The notes under the pieces were generated by a model. That model was given only the letters and a program-made list of their open reading frames with translations. It was not told where the DNA came from and searched no databases. Made by a program: the position numbers and the translations under genes. A DNA stretch of 64,000 bases from Halobacteriales archaeon YIM A00010 (GTDB lineage: Archaea; Halobacteriota; Halobacteria; Halobacteriales; Haloarculaceae): assembly GCA_025041175.1 (NCBI GenBank), contig JAKCFJ010000006.1, forward strand, positions 1 to 64,000, in the 5' to 3' direction. Shown piece after piece: positions 34,969-44,659 of the stretch (positions are counted from its first letter, which is position 1; the number at the start of each line of letters is the position of its first letter).

Positions 34969-37662
34969 TCAGCTATACTGTCCAAGTCCAGTTTGTTGTT
35001 GTCCTGTTTTGACTTCGTCCCATGAGATGCCGATGGCCTCAAGAATACGTTCGATGGGGTTTTTGAGTGTTTTGTCGAGCATTTCGTCGCGATCGACACT
35101 GAACTCGTCAGGCAACTGGTCGGCGTACTCAATGCAGATGACGTCTTGTTCTCTCTTGAATTCGGTATAGAGATCCTGTTCATCATCCGAAAGTCGTCCC
35201 TCAGATTCGACCCGTGTGAAGAAGTCGGGGTGGACCCGGTCGAGATACAGCCGCTTCGGTTTCGAGCCGCGCGCGAAGTTCGTCCCGAGCATCGCGTTGG
35301 CGTATTTCGCTCCTCGAACATGCGCTCTATCCACATCATAGTTGTTCAGCCGTTTACCGATCCCCCCTGGGATTCCCACGTCTTCAACTGAAATCTCTCC
35401 GCTCTGGAACCCCTCGATTACGTCGTGCACGTAGTCGGCCACTGCATCCTGGTACTCTTCGCCCTCGCTCGTCACGATCAACTCGATGACTTCGTGCTGG
35501 ACCTCTTTGGTGATCGGGGCGATGTCAGAGCGCTTGTATTCAAAGCCCGTGATATCGATGTCGTCGACGTCTTTGCCCTCTTTCCAGATGATGTGGCCGG
35601 CGTACCGCTTTTTCCGACCGGCCTGGAAAAAGCGCCGGTACAGCTTCTCGAACTCGATCTCAAAGCGATGCTCCTCGGCGTTCAACTCCTCGCGGGCGAA
35701 CACGTCGTAGGCCTCGTTAATCTGCTCTGCCAACTCGAACGACTGATCGATGGCCTCGGCCTTCGATACATTCTGCCCGAATTCAATCATGACAGAATCT
35801 GTATCACCATATACAACGTCTTTACCATGTTTATTGGCAGCTTCTTCGGTGTATTTGATGACTTCTCGCCCTGTTGCTGTCACTGCAGCGCCCATCTCCA
35901 TATCGTAGAGACGGAATCGGTCCCACCCGAGAACGCCGTACAGCGAGTTCATCAATACCTTGACAGCTTGTTGCTGTCGGTCGTAGGTCTCGTATGCCTC
36001 GCTGCCAGGATCGTGTTCGTCGCGTCGGGTTTTCTTCTCGTCGCGTTCAGTGAGCAACTCAGTAACCATTTCCCGGATAATGCCATCCGGCTCTTTCCGG
36101 AACAGCGTTCCGTTGGGTGCCTCGTACACATCACCGTCGTACTCCGGACTGACTTTCGTTTCGGGACTGGCGTTGGTAGTGACCATTGCCATCGGATAGA
36201 GGCTCTTCAGGTCGAGCACGCTCACCATTTCCTTGACACCAGTGATCGGCTCGAACACTGCACCGCCCTCATAATCGTCTGCGTCGACCGATCCTTTCGA
36301 CGGGAGGACGAGCTCACCGTACACCTTGTGGAGGATGTATAGGTCCACCGCGTCGCCCGGGGTGATCGCGTCCTCAAGCTTGCACCCGACGAACGTGGCG
36401 ACTTCTTCCCAAAAGGGGATGATCCCCTGTTTCCGATCGAGTTCAACACACAGCTCAACATCCCGCAGGTTGTACTCAAGCAATCGCTCGGGATCGGTCT
36501 CCCAGAGATCCCCGATGTCGCCTGGATAGCGTTCCTTGCCGATGCCAAGCTCAACCTCACCGACGGCGTCCAACCGGTAGGATTCGAGCTCCGTGAATTG
36601 CGTGCGCTTGTATCCCTTCAGCAGATCAAACACCACCCGGCCTTTCACGTTTGGTCCATACCAATCGTCGAGCCACACCTCGTTCACCCGCGAGAGTCGA
36701 TCTGGGTCGAGTGCTCCGTCACCCCCGAGCTGTTTCAACCGGTCGATGAGATACGGCATATCGAAATCCGTGAAGTTCCACCCGGTCAGCACGTCTGGGT
36801 CGGTCGCCTCAATGTAATCGAGAAATGCGGCGAGCATCCCCTCTTCGCTCTCGAACGATCGAACGTCCACATCGATCGGTCCGTCGTGGGAGTCATACTC
36901 CGACAGCTCGTCGGGTCCCGACGGACCGGTGTGAGACTCGTACAGCCAGACGATGTACTGATCGTCATAGGAATCGTGGCTAGTGAGACAGATGATCGGC
37001 TCCTCGCCGTCCTCAGGAAAACCGTTTCGGTCGTCGACCTCGATGTCGAACGTGTTGATCCTCATGTCGGCATCCACGTCGACCGGTTCGATCTCGGAAT
37101 GAGGGATGTCAATGTAACCATCGTCCGTCCGACGCTCGGGGACACGGACACCGCTGGTGATGTCTTTATCGATGAGCAGCCGGTTGGGAAAGAGGATGTC
37201 GGCCTCATAATGCTCGAACTGATCACGCAGTTTCCCCACGTCTGGCGGCGTCTGGCCAAATATCTTCGTCAACGGCTCGCCACGGATGCTTTCGTAGCCG
37301 TCCTTGCTCCCGGTGAGTCGATCGTACGTTTCCTCCGGTGGACCATCCAGCGATTCGGTTGGAGCATAAAAGTATGGCCGAAACTCCCGAACACGGATGT
37401 GCTCGGTCTTATTGGTGGCTGTGCGCCCGAACACGTGGAGTATTGGATGCTCATCAGCTCCGTTCCCTTCGATGGTGTAATCGACCTGTGTGACAGCGAT
37501 CTCAACGGTGTCGTCAGCGTCGGGATAGCGGTGTGATGAGGCGTCGATTATTTCTGTAGAATGGGGGTCTCCGTTGCCAGCCACTGCTTTGGCTTCTCCT
37601 GGAGGCCGTTGATCCGTCTCAGGGGCTTGTGTAAAATCGGTGAGACACGCGTTCTCGGTCAT
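34969..37662 (-). CDS. polB: family B DNA polymerase, 897 aa
   Basis: A replicative or repair type DNA polymerase with 3'-5' proofreading. The exonuclease motifs are Exo I in NTFDIEVDD, Exo II in GWNFTDFDMPYLIDRL and Exo III in YNLRDVELCVEL. The polymerase motifs are A in LDLKSLYPMAMVTTNASPET, B in KVLMNSLYGVLGWDRF and C in VYGDTDSVMIEF; all catalytic Asp residues are present. No intein interrupts it, unlike many chromosomal haloarchaeal polB genes. The start at MTENACLTD (37662) is chosen because the upstream 62 codons of open frame are non-protein-like and lie in a TnpB remnant. It is probably a plasmid-type second PolB serving the replicon. Confidence 0.93.
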   Translation of the reverse strand: MTENACLTDFTQAPETDQRPPGEAKAVAGNGDPHSTEIIDASSHRYPDADDTVEIAVTQVDYTIEGNGADEHPILHVFGRTATNKTEHIRVREFRPYFYAPTESLDGPPEETYDRLTGSKDGYESIRGEPLTKIFGQTPPDVGKLRDQFEHYEADILFPNRLLIDKDITSGVRVPERRTDDGYIDIPHSEIEPVDVDADMRINTFDIEVDDRNGFPEDGEEPIICLTSHDSYDDQYIVWLYESHTGPSGPDELSEYDSHDGPIDVDVRSFESEEGMLAAFLDYIEATDPDVLTGWNFTDFDMPYLIDRLKQLGGDGALDPDRLSRVNEVWLDDWYGPNVKGRVVFDLLKGYKRTQFTELESYRLDAVGEVELGIGKERYPGDIGDLWETDPERLLEYNLRDVELCVELDRKQGIIPFWEEVATFVGCKLEDAITPGDAVDLYILHKVYGELVLPSKGSVDADDYEGGAVFEPITGVKEMVSVLDLKSLYPMAMVTTNASPETKVSPEYDGDVYEAPNGTLFRKEPDGIIREMVTELLTERDEKKTRRDEHDPGSEAYETYDRQQQAVKVLMNSLYGVLGWDRFRLYDMEMGAAVTATGREVIKYTEEAANKHGKDVVYGDTDSVMIEFGQNVSKAEAIDQSFELAEQINEAYDVFAREELNAEEHRFEIEFEKLYRRFFQAGRKKRYAGHIIWKEGKDVDDIDITGFEYKRSDIAPITKEVQHEVIELIVTSEGEEYQDAVADYVHDVIEGFQSGEISVEDVGIPGGIGKRLNNYDVDRAHVRGAKYANAMLGTNFARGSKPKRLYLDRVHPDFFTRVESEGRLSDDEQDLYTEFKREQDVICIEYADQLPDEFSVDRDEMLDKTLKNPIERILEAIGISWDEVKTGQQQTGLGQYS

Positions 37663-37739
37663 AGGTGTCGATGGGACGCTGTAAATAAAAAGTCGGCTTA
37701 TTGCCTTCCGGAGTAGACTAGAGCTCGATAGATGTGACA

Positions 37740-38460
37740 CCCTCCTCCGGCTTGGGATGGAGGACTCCCAAGTGTTGGGAGAGTAGGGTTTGCAGGCTCC
37801 CTGTTCTCTCGTAGTGAACGATCCTCTCTCACGGTCGAACAGGAACACTCCAGGCTGTGTCGCCAGACTCTACGAGTCTGGCTGCTAGCCAAAACCTTCG
37901 ATTTCTGGCTGCTAACCAGCCGTTACTCATATCTCCTGTCGGGGGACTCTGAGTTATCCGTCTCCGAATATTCACCGAAACTGTTCACGTCTGTGTTCAT
38001 CGGTCGTCTCACATGACAAGCAGACGTACAACCCGCGCTCCACACGGTTGCTATCTCGAATCTACCCGCAACATGAACACGTCTTACTGGTGTTTTCTTC
38101 GTCCACGCGGTCAACGAGGATACCGTGTGCTTCGGCCTTGTATTCGAGCAGATTCGTGAAGTGGTCGAAGGTCTACCCGTGGAGTTTCTTGTTCCCTGAC
38201 GCACCCCAGTTCTGAGACTCGACGTCTTCTCGGATGTCACTGAGGTCGCCAACCGCTATCGTCTCCACACCTTCGTCGACACACCGTTGGACGATATGTT
38301 TCGAGAGGGTGTGAAGAGAGTGGTTGTTGCGTCGGGAACGTTTCTTCCGGGCCTTCAACGCACAGATCGACATGCAGCCCCCTTCTGGCGTCTGTTCTTA
38401 CAGTCAGCGATCGATCTCTCCTATGGCATCGACAGCAAACAGCAGTTTTTCCTCGATGAG
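37740..38460 (-). pseudogene. TnpB (IS200/IS605 family) pseudogene, 5' end cut by an IS5-type element
   Basis: RNA-guided nuclease relative of IS200/IS605. A minus-strand stretch reads LHTLSKHIVQRCVDEGVETI and AVGDLSDIREDVESQNWGAS, the RuvC-like core with the catalytic Glu region, but halts at a stop after NKKLHG (about 38173). The following zinc-ribbon portion (VDEENTSKTCSC) and tail appear only in shifted frames down to about 37740. The N-terminal two thirds are missing; the coding trace disappears next to the left end of the IS5-type element at 38473. It is inactive. Confidence 0.7.
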
Positions 38461-38524
38461 TTCGATAAATTTGGCTCTGTTGAAATCCTCAGAGAGTTAC
38501 AGGTTCGAGCAATAGTGTGACCGA

Positions 38525-39346
38525 ATGCAGGCCCTCCCAAAGTCGCAGTTGCTTCGGTTCGTTGAGCAGGCGTATCACTTGGCTCGGCGAGCTGTTGCCC
38601 GCTACTCTTCGAAGTTCTCGAAACGGCGGTACACACTTCACCAGCACATCGTCCTGCTTTGTCTCAAGGTACGAAAGAATACGACGTACCGAACCCTGCT
38701 TGACGAACTCATTGAGATGCCTCGGATTCGGAGGGCCATCGAACTGGAGGAACTCCCCTCCCCTTCGACGTTATGTAAGGCGTTCAACCGGCTCAGTATG
38801 GCGGTTTGGCGCGTCTTGCTCAATCTCTCGGTCACACTCCTCCCGACCAACGGTGTTGTTGGAATCGACGCCTCCGGCTTCGACCGCAGTCACGCCTCAA
38901 AACACTACACGAAGCGAACGAAGTTGACGATTCAGCAGTTGAAAGTCACACTTCTCGTGGACTCGGGAGCGAATGCCATCCTCGATCTGCACGTGACGAC
39001 GACCAGAAAACACGACTCGAAGATCGCACCGTCACTCATCAAGCGGAATACCGGTGAAGTAGCGATTCTCCTCGGCGACAAGGGATACGACGACCAGAAG
39101 ATTCGCACGTTAGCCCGTGAAGATGGTGTTCGTCCGCTCATCAAGCACCGAGAATTTTCGTCGCTCCACAAGGCGTGGAACGCTCGGCTGGACGCCGACC
39201 TCTACGGCCAACGCAGTCAGAGTGAGACGGTAAACTCTCGCTTGAAGCGGAAATATGGCGCATTCGTTCGCTCACGACACTGGTGGAAGCAGTTCCGTGA
39301 AATCGTTGTCAGCTGTCTCACTCACAACATCGACAAAGCACTCTGA
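38525..39346 (+). CDS. IS5-family transposase, 273 aa
   Basis: A DDE transposase that looks complete. The N-terminal part has the HTH-like RYTLHQHIVLLCLKVRKN. The catalytic residues are Asp in GVVGIDASGFDRSHASKHY, Asp in AILLGDKGYDDQKIR, and Glu in GQRSQSETVNSRLKRKYG. The C-terminus is RHWWKQFREIVVSCLTHNI, the same block found in the remnants at 6.6, 25.1 and 41.9 kb. The start ATG lies 36 bases inside the left terminal repeat. It is a different subgroup from those two broken copies. Confidence 0.9.
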   Translation: MQALPKSQLLRFVEQAYHLARRAVARYSSKFSKRRYTLHQHIVLLCLKVRKNTTYRTLLDELIEMPRIRRAIELEELPSPSTLCKAFNRLSMAVWRVLLNLSVTLLPTNGVVGIDASGFDRSHASKHYTKRTKLTIQQLKVTLLVDSGANAILDLHVTTTRKHDSKIAPSLIKRNTGEVAILLGDKGYDDQKIRTLAREDGVRPLIKHREFSSLHKAWNARLDADLYGQRSQSETVNSRLKRKYGAFVRSRHWWKQFREIVVSCLTHNIDKAL

Positions 39347-39390
39347 ACATTCAATATCGGAATGAGATCTACTACTAGATCGTAGACCAA

Positions 39391-39816
39391 TTACGACACG
39401 TTCGCGCTAGTCTTCCATCGTGTGACAACGGTGTTTGTCACCCACCCACCGATACGACCGCATCCTCGACCGAAAATAGGGGCAATGCACAGAATTACCC
39501 CACCTGCCAACACCCAGAAGACAACTCTGGACAGCGGCCATGCGGCCGTCATACCGTCTGTTACGATGATAGTGAGCATACCGACGATACCACCAAGAAA
39601 CCCAGCGCGGAGTCCGGCAGCACTTGGTTCTGTTGAGCGGATTGCAGCGATGCTTCCCGCGATGAGCGCTCCAACGATCATAATTCCACCGCCGATAGTC
39701 GCCTCCGAATTCGGAAGCCAGTTGATAATGGGTAAGACCGGGAGCGAGACTAGTGCGCCGATGAGCGCGTATCGCCATGCTGGGGAGAGAATGCGAACGT
39801 GAGACGGCGAAACCAT
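39391..39816 (-). CDS. DUF5518-like membrane protein, 141 aa
   Basis: A small membrane protein with four hydrophobic segments: WRYALIGALVSLPVLPIINW, then IGGGIMIVGALIAGSIAAI, LRAGFLGGIVGMLTIIV and VVFWVLAGGVILCIAPIFG. The Gly-rich helices and overall layout are those of DUF5518 proteins common in haloarchaea, whose role is unknown. It lies inside the 17-bp inverted repeats of the IS5-type element, opposite in direction to the transposase, as a passenger. Confidence 0.65.
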   Translation of the reverse strand: MVSPSHVRILSPAWRYALIGALVSLPVLPIINWLPNSEATIGGGIMIVGALIAGSIAAIRSTEPSAAGLRAGFLGGIVGMLTIIVTDGMTAAWPLSRVVFWVLAGGVILCIAPIFGRGCGRIGGWVTNTVVTRWKTSANVS

Positions 39817-39956
39817 TTTCGTATTTATTTGTGATCTGGGTGTTTAAAGATTCCGCAGGGTCAGACGATGGAGTTCCAATACCTCCTCAGATATGTCTCA
39901 CTGACAGTCCTACCTAACGGCTGTATCAGCGGGAAAGGTGTTGAACTAATAGGATT

Positions 39957-40325
39957 TCAACAGAGCCCATAGAACCGGACGGGAGCCTCTCCAACATTCC
40001 CCACGATCCGCTTAATGTCGCCGCTGTAGCGGATAGTATCCGTCCGATCGGACGATGACACCTCGCCTGTCGCACTATAGTTTTTGTAGACACTATCCTC
40101 GTATTCATTATCTATCATGTGGACTTTCCCAGTGAAGCCCACGGTATATGAGAATGGATCTGATGCCGATTCGCCCACATATTTGATCACGAGCGCATTG
40201 GTGCCCCAATCCTCCGACTGTGTTGTCTGTGGAGTGGCTGCCACGTCTGTCAGGACGAAGGTCGATCCGAAACTCCCCAGCAGAAGGAACACGACCACCA
40301 CCGACCACCAGCGTGACCTGTGCAT
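39957..40325 (-). CDS. putative secreted/anchored protein, 3' end cut by IS
   Basis: A 122-residue protein starting with a hydrophobic signal-like segment (RSRWWSVVVVFLLLGSFGSTF) followed by a Thr/Gln-rich linker. The rest is beta-rich (NALVIKYVGESASDPFSYTV, DTIRYSGDIKRIVGN). Its last codons (VRFYGLC) run into the right inverted repeat of the IS5-type element, so the original C-terminus is probably lost. No family was recognised. Confidence 0.45.
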   Translation of the reverse strand: MHRSRWWSVVVVFLLLGSFGSTFVLTDVAATPQTTQSEDWGTNALVIKYVGESASDPFSYTVGFTGKVHMIDNEYEDSVYKNYSATGEVSSSDRTDTIRYSGDIKRIVGNVGEAPVRFYGLC

Positions 40326-40680
40326 CTTAGATCACCTCCGTGGCTCCCGTCTGTAGTGTTGGTATGGCGAGTTCCCTGACGTGCGTCTCGTCCTGAGCGA
40401 TATGGTTCGGATTCCGTTGATAATTCATTAATAGTATTCGTCGTGGGGTGTCCTAATTCTTTTCCGTCGTCTGTTGCTGTGTAGGCGACGTCCACTTCGA
40501 GATCGATGGCTTGCCATTGCTGAGCGAGAGCTGCGTCGAGAGCTGCTGTAGCCGTTGATTCATACATCGATCCCGTCATGATGGACGGTGAGTTCGACAG
40601 CGAAGGCGTCAAAGAGACGTACGAAGAGTACGGCGTACATTAGTCCATTGTATCTGCGTACTGCGTGAAGATGATTAGCG

Positions 40681-41160
40681 TTATTCGTTGCTTGGGGACA
40701 TCGCACTCTGATATCCTCGTTCGAACCCACGCTCGAATTCTTGTTCTTTGATATCCTTCTTGATTTCGTCTACTTGCTCTTTCGTGTACAGCTCAGACGG
40801 AGTGTTAGATCCTGAACTGATGATGCGACAGTTACGACCCATCCACTGCAACACATTGCCTGGTGTTGTATCGCGTCTATTTGCATCTAGACGAGCCAGT
40901 GTATGGACAACTTCGCCGTCCGTAATGGAGTCCATATCACGGCCGCTCGCTGATTGATCTTCCAGATATTCAAAGAGCATATCGTTCATGTATGCCGCAC
41001 GCTGCTTGTCAGCATCACCGACTTGCGGTACCGATCGACCACCACCATTAATTTGACCTGGGTCTAAAAGCTTAATCGCCCAACCAAACGAAAACGCTTC
41101 AGCGATGCCAGTGTTGTCGTCATCCATGCCATCCATGTCTTGGGTTGTGTGTGCTCGCAT
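40681..41160 (-). CDS. hypothetical protein, 159 aa
   Basis: Unrecognised. A soluble acidic protein with a Gly-rich patch (DPGQINGGGRSVP), a helical middle (YMNDMLFEYLEDQ) and a charged coiled-coil-like C-terminus (KEQVDEIKKDIKEQEFERGF). The IS5 copy at 41.18 kb begins 22 bases before its start codon and has probably replaced its promoter. Confidence 0.5.
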   Translation of the reverse strand: MRAHTTQDMDGMDDDNTGIAEAFSFGWAIKLLDPGQINGGGRSVPQVGDADKQRAAYMNDMLFEYLEDQSASGRDMDSITDGEVVHTLARLDANRRDTTPGNVLQWMGRNCRIISSGSNTPSELYTKEQVDEIKKDIKEQEFERGFERGYQSAMSPSNE

Positions 41161-41182
41161 ATTTAATTGTTTATATTTTTTC

Positions 41183-42013
41183 GGCTCTGGTGAATCGCTT
41201 GACAGTGTCGTCTTCGACCGTTAGAATGAGGGAGATAAAGCGGAAAAACTGCCGATGTTTATATCGAGGATCTTTCACTTCACGGCGAAGACGGTGTCGG
41301 TAGCTAAAAATGCTGTTGGTGGGCAAGGCGAAGTCGGCGCCCCCGGAGGGGGTGGCGGCTTCACCGATTACGCGGTTGTTTCGCTGCACTGTCTACGGAT
41401 CTACCTCGAGAAATCGAACCGCGTGACACTCGATTTGTTGAGCGAGATGCCACAAATACTCGGGGAAATCGGCCTCACCGCGGCCAATCTCCTCGACCAT
41501 TCGACGCTAGTGAAAGCATTTGATAGGATCAAGATGCCAGTCTGGTGAGTGCTGCTGCGCCAAGAGGCACAGCTACACGAGCCATCAGGGCATGCCGCCA
41601 TCGATTCGACGTTTTTCGACCGTGAGAACGCGAGTACACACTACTGTCACCGGACGAACTATCGCGTCCAGACGCTGAAAACGATGGCTCTCATCGATAC
41701 AGCAACCCAGGCGGTCCTCAACGTTCACTGTACGACCACGACCCAGCTCGGCTGGCAGGTCGCTCGCCGCAACGCGGGCGATCTGCACAGCCTCGCCCCC
41801 GACAAGAGCTACGACTGGATGGCCTTACGCGAAAACCTTCGTGAGGAGGACGTGAGACCGTCTTCTCCGCGATCAAGCGTACGCTCGGCTCCACCGTGCG
41901 TGCGCGGACCTGGTACCGCGAACCCCGTGAAATTGCACTGATGTGTGTCGTTCACAACATCAAACGGGGGATAGACTCGTGAATCCATCGCTGTATGGTG
42001 ATTCACCAGGGCC
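41183..42013 (+). mobile_element. IS5-family element, broken copy
   Basis: The same family as the element at 5745-6684, with the same left end GGCTCTGGTGAATCGC and right end. The transposase trace starts near 41250 and covers HCLRIYLEKSNRVTLDLLSE, QILGEIGLTAANLLDHSTLV, then the first-Asp region HAAIDSTFFDRENASTHYCH in another frame, and LREDVRP, after which a deletion removes the Glu region. The final REIALMCVVHNIKRG block lies near 41930-41975. No flanking direct repeat is seen, so the element or its surroundings have rearranged. Confidence 0.8.
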
Positions 42014-42397
42014 CCTTAGAGAGAATATGGCACATATTTCGGTATGCATCAACTGATTATGGTTGGTTGCTACGTGAGTCGTCTCTGATGAGGCCGCTCA
42101 CAGTCAACTGACCCGTAGAGGCGTTACGCCGAGTTGTTTGCAATCTATGGCTCCTGCTGTCTCAAGTGCAGCAAGGAAGCTTTCGAGCACTGCGGTACTG
42201 AATTCGTGCAGTTGTGTTGGATCAATGAAGTACGCGGGAAGTGTCTGCCACGTACATGCGAGATAGTCTGGTTGAGGAGTTCAAGTGTCGTCTTCGGCGT
42301 CGACTGTGGTGTTCCTAACTGATTTCACTTGTCGTCGAACACAGAAATCCCTTGACAAACCTGCGCACGTAAATGAGATGAGTAGGGTATATCTTCT
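42014..42397. other. intergenic, no supported gene
   Basis: About 380 bases between the IS5 copy and the helicase stop codon. A 62-codon frame at 42134 has no recognisable features. Nothing else is visible. Confidence 0.4.
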
Positions 42398-44659
42398 TTA
42401 GAGGTGTGATTCTTCTACGATTGCACTGATTCTATCCAAAGCTCCAGGTATATCCAGTAGTTTAGACGCATAATTTGCATTTAGGAGTTCATTAGGGAGG
42501 TAACGATCGTGCTTGTCGACAATCTTGTTTTCCACACATTCTGCTAGCTGGGCAGACTCAGACGGCTCTGTAACCGCTATTTGCTGAAGTTCCTCGAATA
42601 CTTTCTCTGGGTGGCAGTCCCGGATTTGGAGCGTCATGCCGGTTTTTGAGACCTGAAACCCTATCTGTGTGAGAAGCACATGTATCGTATTCACAATACG
42701 ATCTCCTGTCCAGAGGAAAAGTACCGTGTGGTTTCCTTGTGGAACGATAGTTCGCTCCGCTAAATTGAGCCTGCCAAAGTGGGTTCTACCCTCTTCAAGC
42801 AAGTCTATACCGTCGGAATCTAGGTATCTTGGAATATCTGTTTCAGTGTATACCGAGTACATTTTCTCTCGGATGCGAGTATGAAGAATGGGACCTTCTC
42901 CTCCAAATAGCGGAACTTGGCCCCCTGGTGCTTGTCGTAGGAACACAATTTGCTTGTCTTCGTCGACTGACTCAACTTCCCAGCGTTGCCCACCAAAGAT
43001 GAGAAGCCTGCCTTCCATCAAGGGGCTAGTAACTGGAAGCGTCCCAATTGTTTTCTCATCAGCAACAAGCCGATATTCGTCCGGGCTCCAAAATGCGGCA
43101 TAAAAATCATAGTGCCGAGTGAGCTTCTCTCCAGCTAATCCCATGATAAGATCCCCGTCACCCGCTTGACTGATGAGCTCCTCGTTTCCGAGTGCCCGCA
43201 AAAGAGACGTAAACTGAGTAGTTGAAATGCTGGCAAAGGGACCGCTCTTGCAGAGAGTGTGGTAGGCAGTGTCTGCTTTGATCCCGCCATACTCAGCGAT
43301 GAGAGAGAGGAGCTGTTGAATCAATGTCGAGAGTTCAAGCGCATCAAGGTTCGGTGGCTCATACCAGTTTTCGAGTAATAAGTCAACCATCGCGATTGTC
43401 TGAACAAGCTCTGGTCGTAGCGTGTCCTGAAGAGATGTTGATTCACTAATCTCTGGCTCTTGAATATAGACACGCAAGACTGCAGGAGCATCGTTCCGCC
43501 CTGATCGGCCCAGTCGTTGTCGTAGACTGGATACCGATGGTGGGGAGCCAACTTGACTAATACTGTCCATCCAGCCGATATCGATGCCTAATTCGAGCGT
43601 AGTCGTGCAGACAACAGTCGCGGGTGAGCTTTCTGATTTCAGAGTTCGTTCGCTGGCTTCTCTAATCTCTTTAGAAAGACTTCCATGGTGGGCATAGAAC
43701 TCGTTCGGGACACCTCTCTCCTCTGAAAGTCGCTTCAACAGATCCGTATAGAGTTCAACGTTGCTTCGCCTATTCGCAAAAACGAGGTTGTCCTGTCCAC
43801 GGAGGTGTGTGAAAACATGTTCAGCAATATCGACGACTGTTCCTGATGGGTCATCACTGTCTCCATCTTCATCTCTATCGTTGCGATTCTCATATCCCTT
43901 CACTAAGAGTTTGAGTTCCTGACGGGAGTCGTCTGATCCGATGATTTCAACCTCACTTCCGGAGCCAGGACGCAGAAACTCTGCGGTCATATCAGAATCT
44001 CCTATCGTTGCAGAAAGTGCAATGCGTGGAGTCTGCTCGCCTTTCGCCTTCTCCATGCGATGAAGAAGAGATTGTAATTGTTTGCCTCGAGGCGTTCCAA
44101 TGAACGAATGTACTTCATCAACAACGATATACGAGACGTTCTGTAAGGCTTGATGGAACATCGCTGGCCGACGGAGTAACAAGGCCTCAACAGACTCGGG
44201 CGTGATGAGAAGAAGGCCATCTGGATCATCGAGCGCCTTTCGTTTCTTACTTGAGGAAACATCCCCGTGCCGTCGATGGACCGGTATATCGCAAGCGTCA
44301 CAAAGGTGTTGAAGCCGTTCATATTGATCATTGATGAGAGCTTTCAGCGGAGAGACATACACCACGTCAAACCCAGAACTAGGGCTGTGAGATGTTTCTC
44401 GTTGGGCAGTAATCCGTGAGAGGATAGGAAGAAAGGCGGCCTCAGTCTTTCCTGATGCCGTGGGTGCCGAAAGGATAACATCCGAATCTCCCTCTACAAT
44501 CGAGGGGATAGCTTGTTCTTGAATTGAACGGAGCGTGTCCCATTCTTGGTTCCAAACCCATCGTTGGATGTCCTCGTGAAGAAGTTCGAAGGGCTCCGTC
44601 TGTGAAGCAGCATCTTCACCGTCACTACAGTTCGAAGTTGGCAAGATCATCCTCCTCAT
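42398..44659 (-). CDS. Lhr-like DEAD/DEAH helicase, Shango SngC-like
   Basis: A superfamily 2 helicase of about 753 residues. Motif I is LSAPTASGKTEAAFLP, motif Ib lies in LLLITPESVEAL, motif II in YIVVDEVHSFIG, motif III in IALSATIGDS and motif VI in LRQRLGRSGRNDAP, followed by an Lhr-type winged-helix region and a C-terminal beta-rich domain. It is the third gene of a three-gene operon with a BrxC/BrxD-like ATPase and a TerB-domain protein. That combination is the published content of the Shango anti-phage system. The open frame continues upstream to 44716, but this would overlap the ATPase by 92 bases; starts at 44659 or 44650 are more natural. Confidence 0.85.
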   Translation of the reverse strand: MRRMILPTSNCSDGEDAASQTEPFELLHEDIQRWVWNQEWDTLRSIQEQAIPSIVEGDSDVILSAPTASGKTEAAFLPILSRITAQRETSHSPSSGFDVVYVSPLKALINDQYERLQHLCDACDIPVHRRHGDVSSSKKRKALDDPDGLLLITPESVEALLLRRPAMFHQALQNVSYIVVDEVHSFIGTPRGKQLQSLLHRMEKAKGEQTPRIALSATIGDSDMTAEFLRPGSGSEVEIIGSDDSRQELKLLVKGYENRNDRDEDGDSDDPSGTVVDIAEHVFTHLRGQDNLVFANRRSNVELYTDLLKRLSEERGVPNEFYAHHGSLSKEIREASERTLKSESSPATVVCTTTLELGIDIGWMDSISQVGSPPSVSSLRQRLGRSGRNDAPAVLRVYIQEPEISESTSLQDTLRPELVQTIAMVDLLLENWYEPPNLDALELSTLIQQLLSLIAEYGGIKADTAYHTLCKSGPFASISTTQFTSLLRALGNEELISQAGDGDLIMGLAGEKLTRHYDFYAAFWSPDEYRLVADEKTIGTLPVTSPLMEGRLLIFGGQRWEVESVDEDKQIVFLRQAPGGQVPLFGGEGPILHTRIREKMYSVYTETDIPRYLDSDGIDLLEEGRTHFGRLNLAERTIVPQGNHTVLFLWTGDRIVNTIHVLLTQIGFQVSKTGMTLQIRDCHPEKVFEELQQIAVTEPSESAQLAECVENKIVDKHDRYLPNELLNANYASKLLDIPGALDRISAIVEESHL

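Larger units (their letters stand above)
38473..39967. mobile_element. IS5-type element of 1.5 kb with a passenger gene
   Basis: GGCTCTGTTGAAATCCT at 38473-38489 recurs exactly inverted at 39951-39967 (17 of 17 bases). Between them lie an intact IS5-family transposase (plus strand) and a DUF5518-type membrane protein gene (minus strand). The right repeat coincides with the broken 3' end of the next gene and the left repeat with the broken TnpB, so both ends appear to be true junctions. Flanking bases do not match, so no target duplication remains. Alternatively it is a composite in which the right end derives from a second copy. Confidence 0.65.

Noticed and set aside
35425..37536. Long plus-strand frames of 305 and 312 codons opposite polB
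   Set aside because: They are antisense shadows of a gene with all polymerase motifs; high-GC haloarchaeal genes often leave the opposite strand open. The shadow proteins lack normal composition.
41175..42021. Target duplication around the second IS5 copy
   Set aside because: Flanks ATTTTTTC and CCTTAGAG differ, unlike the first copy.
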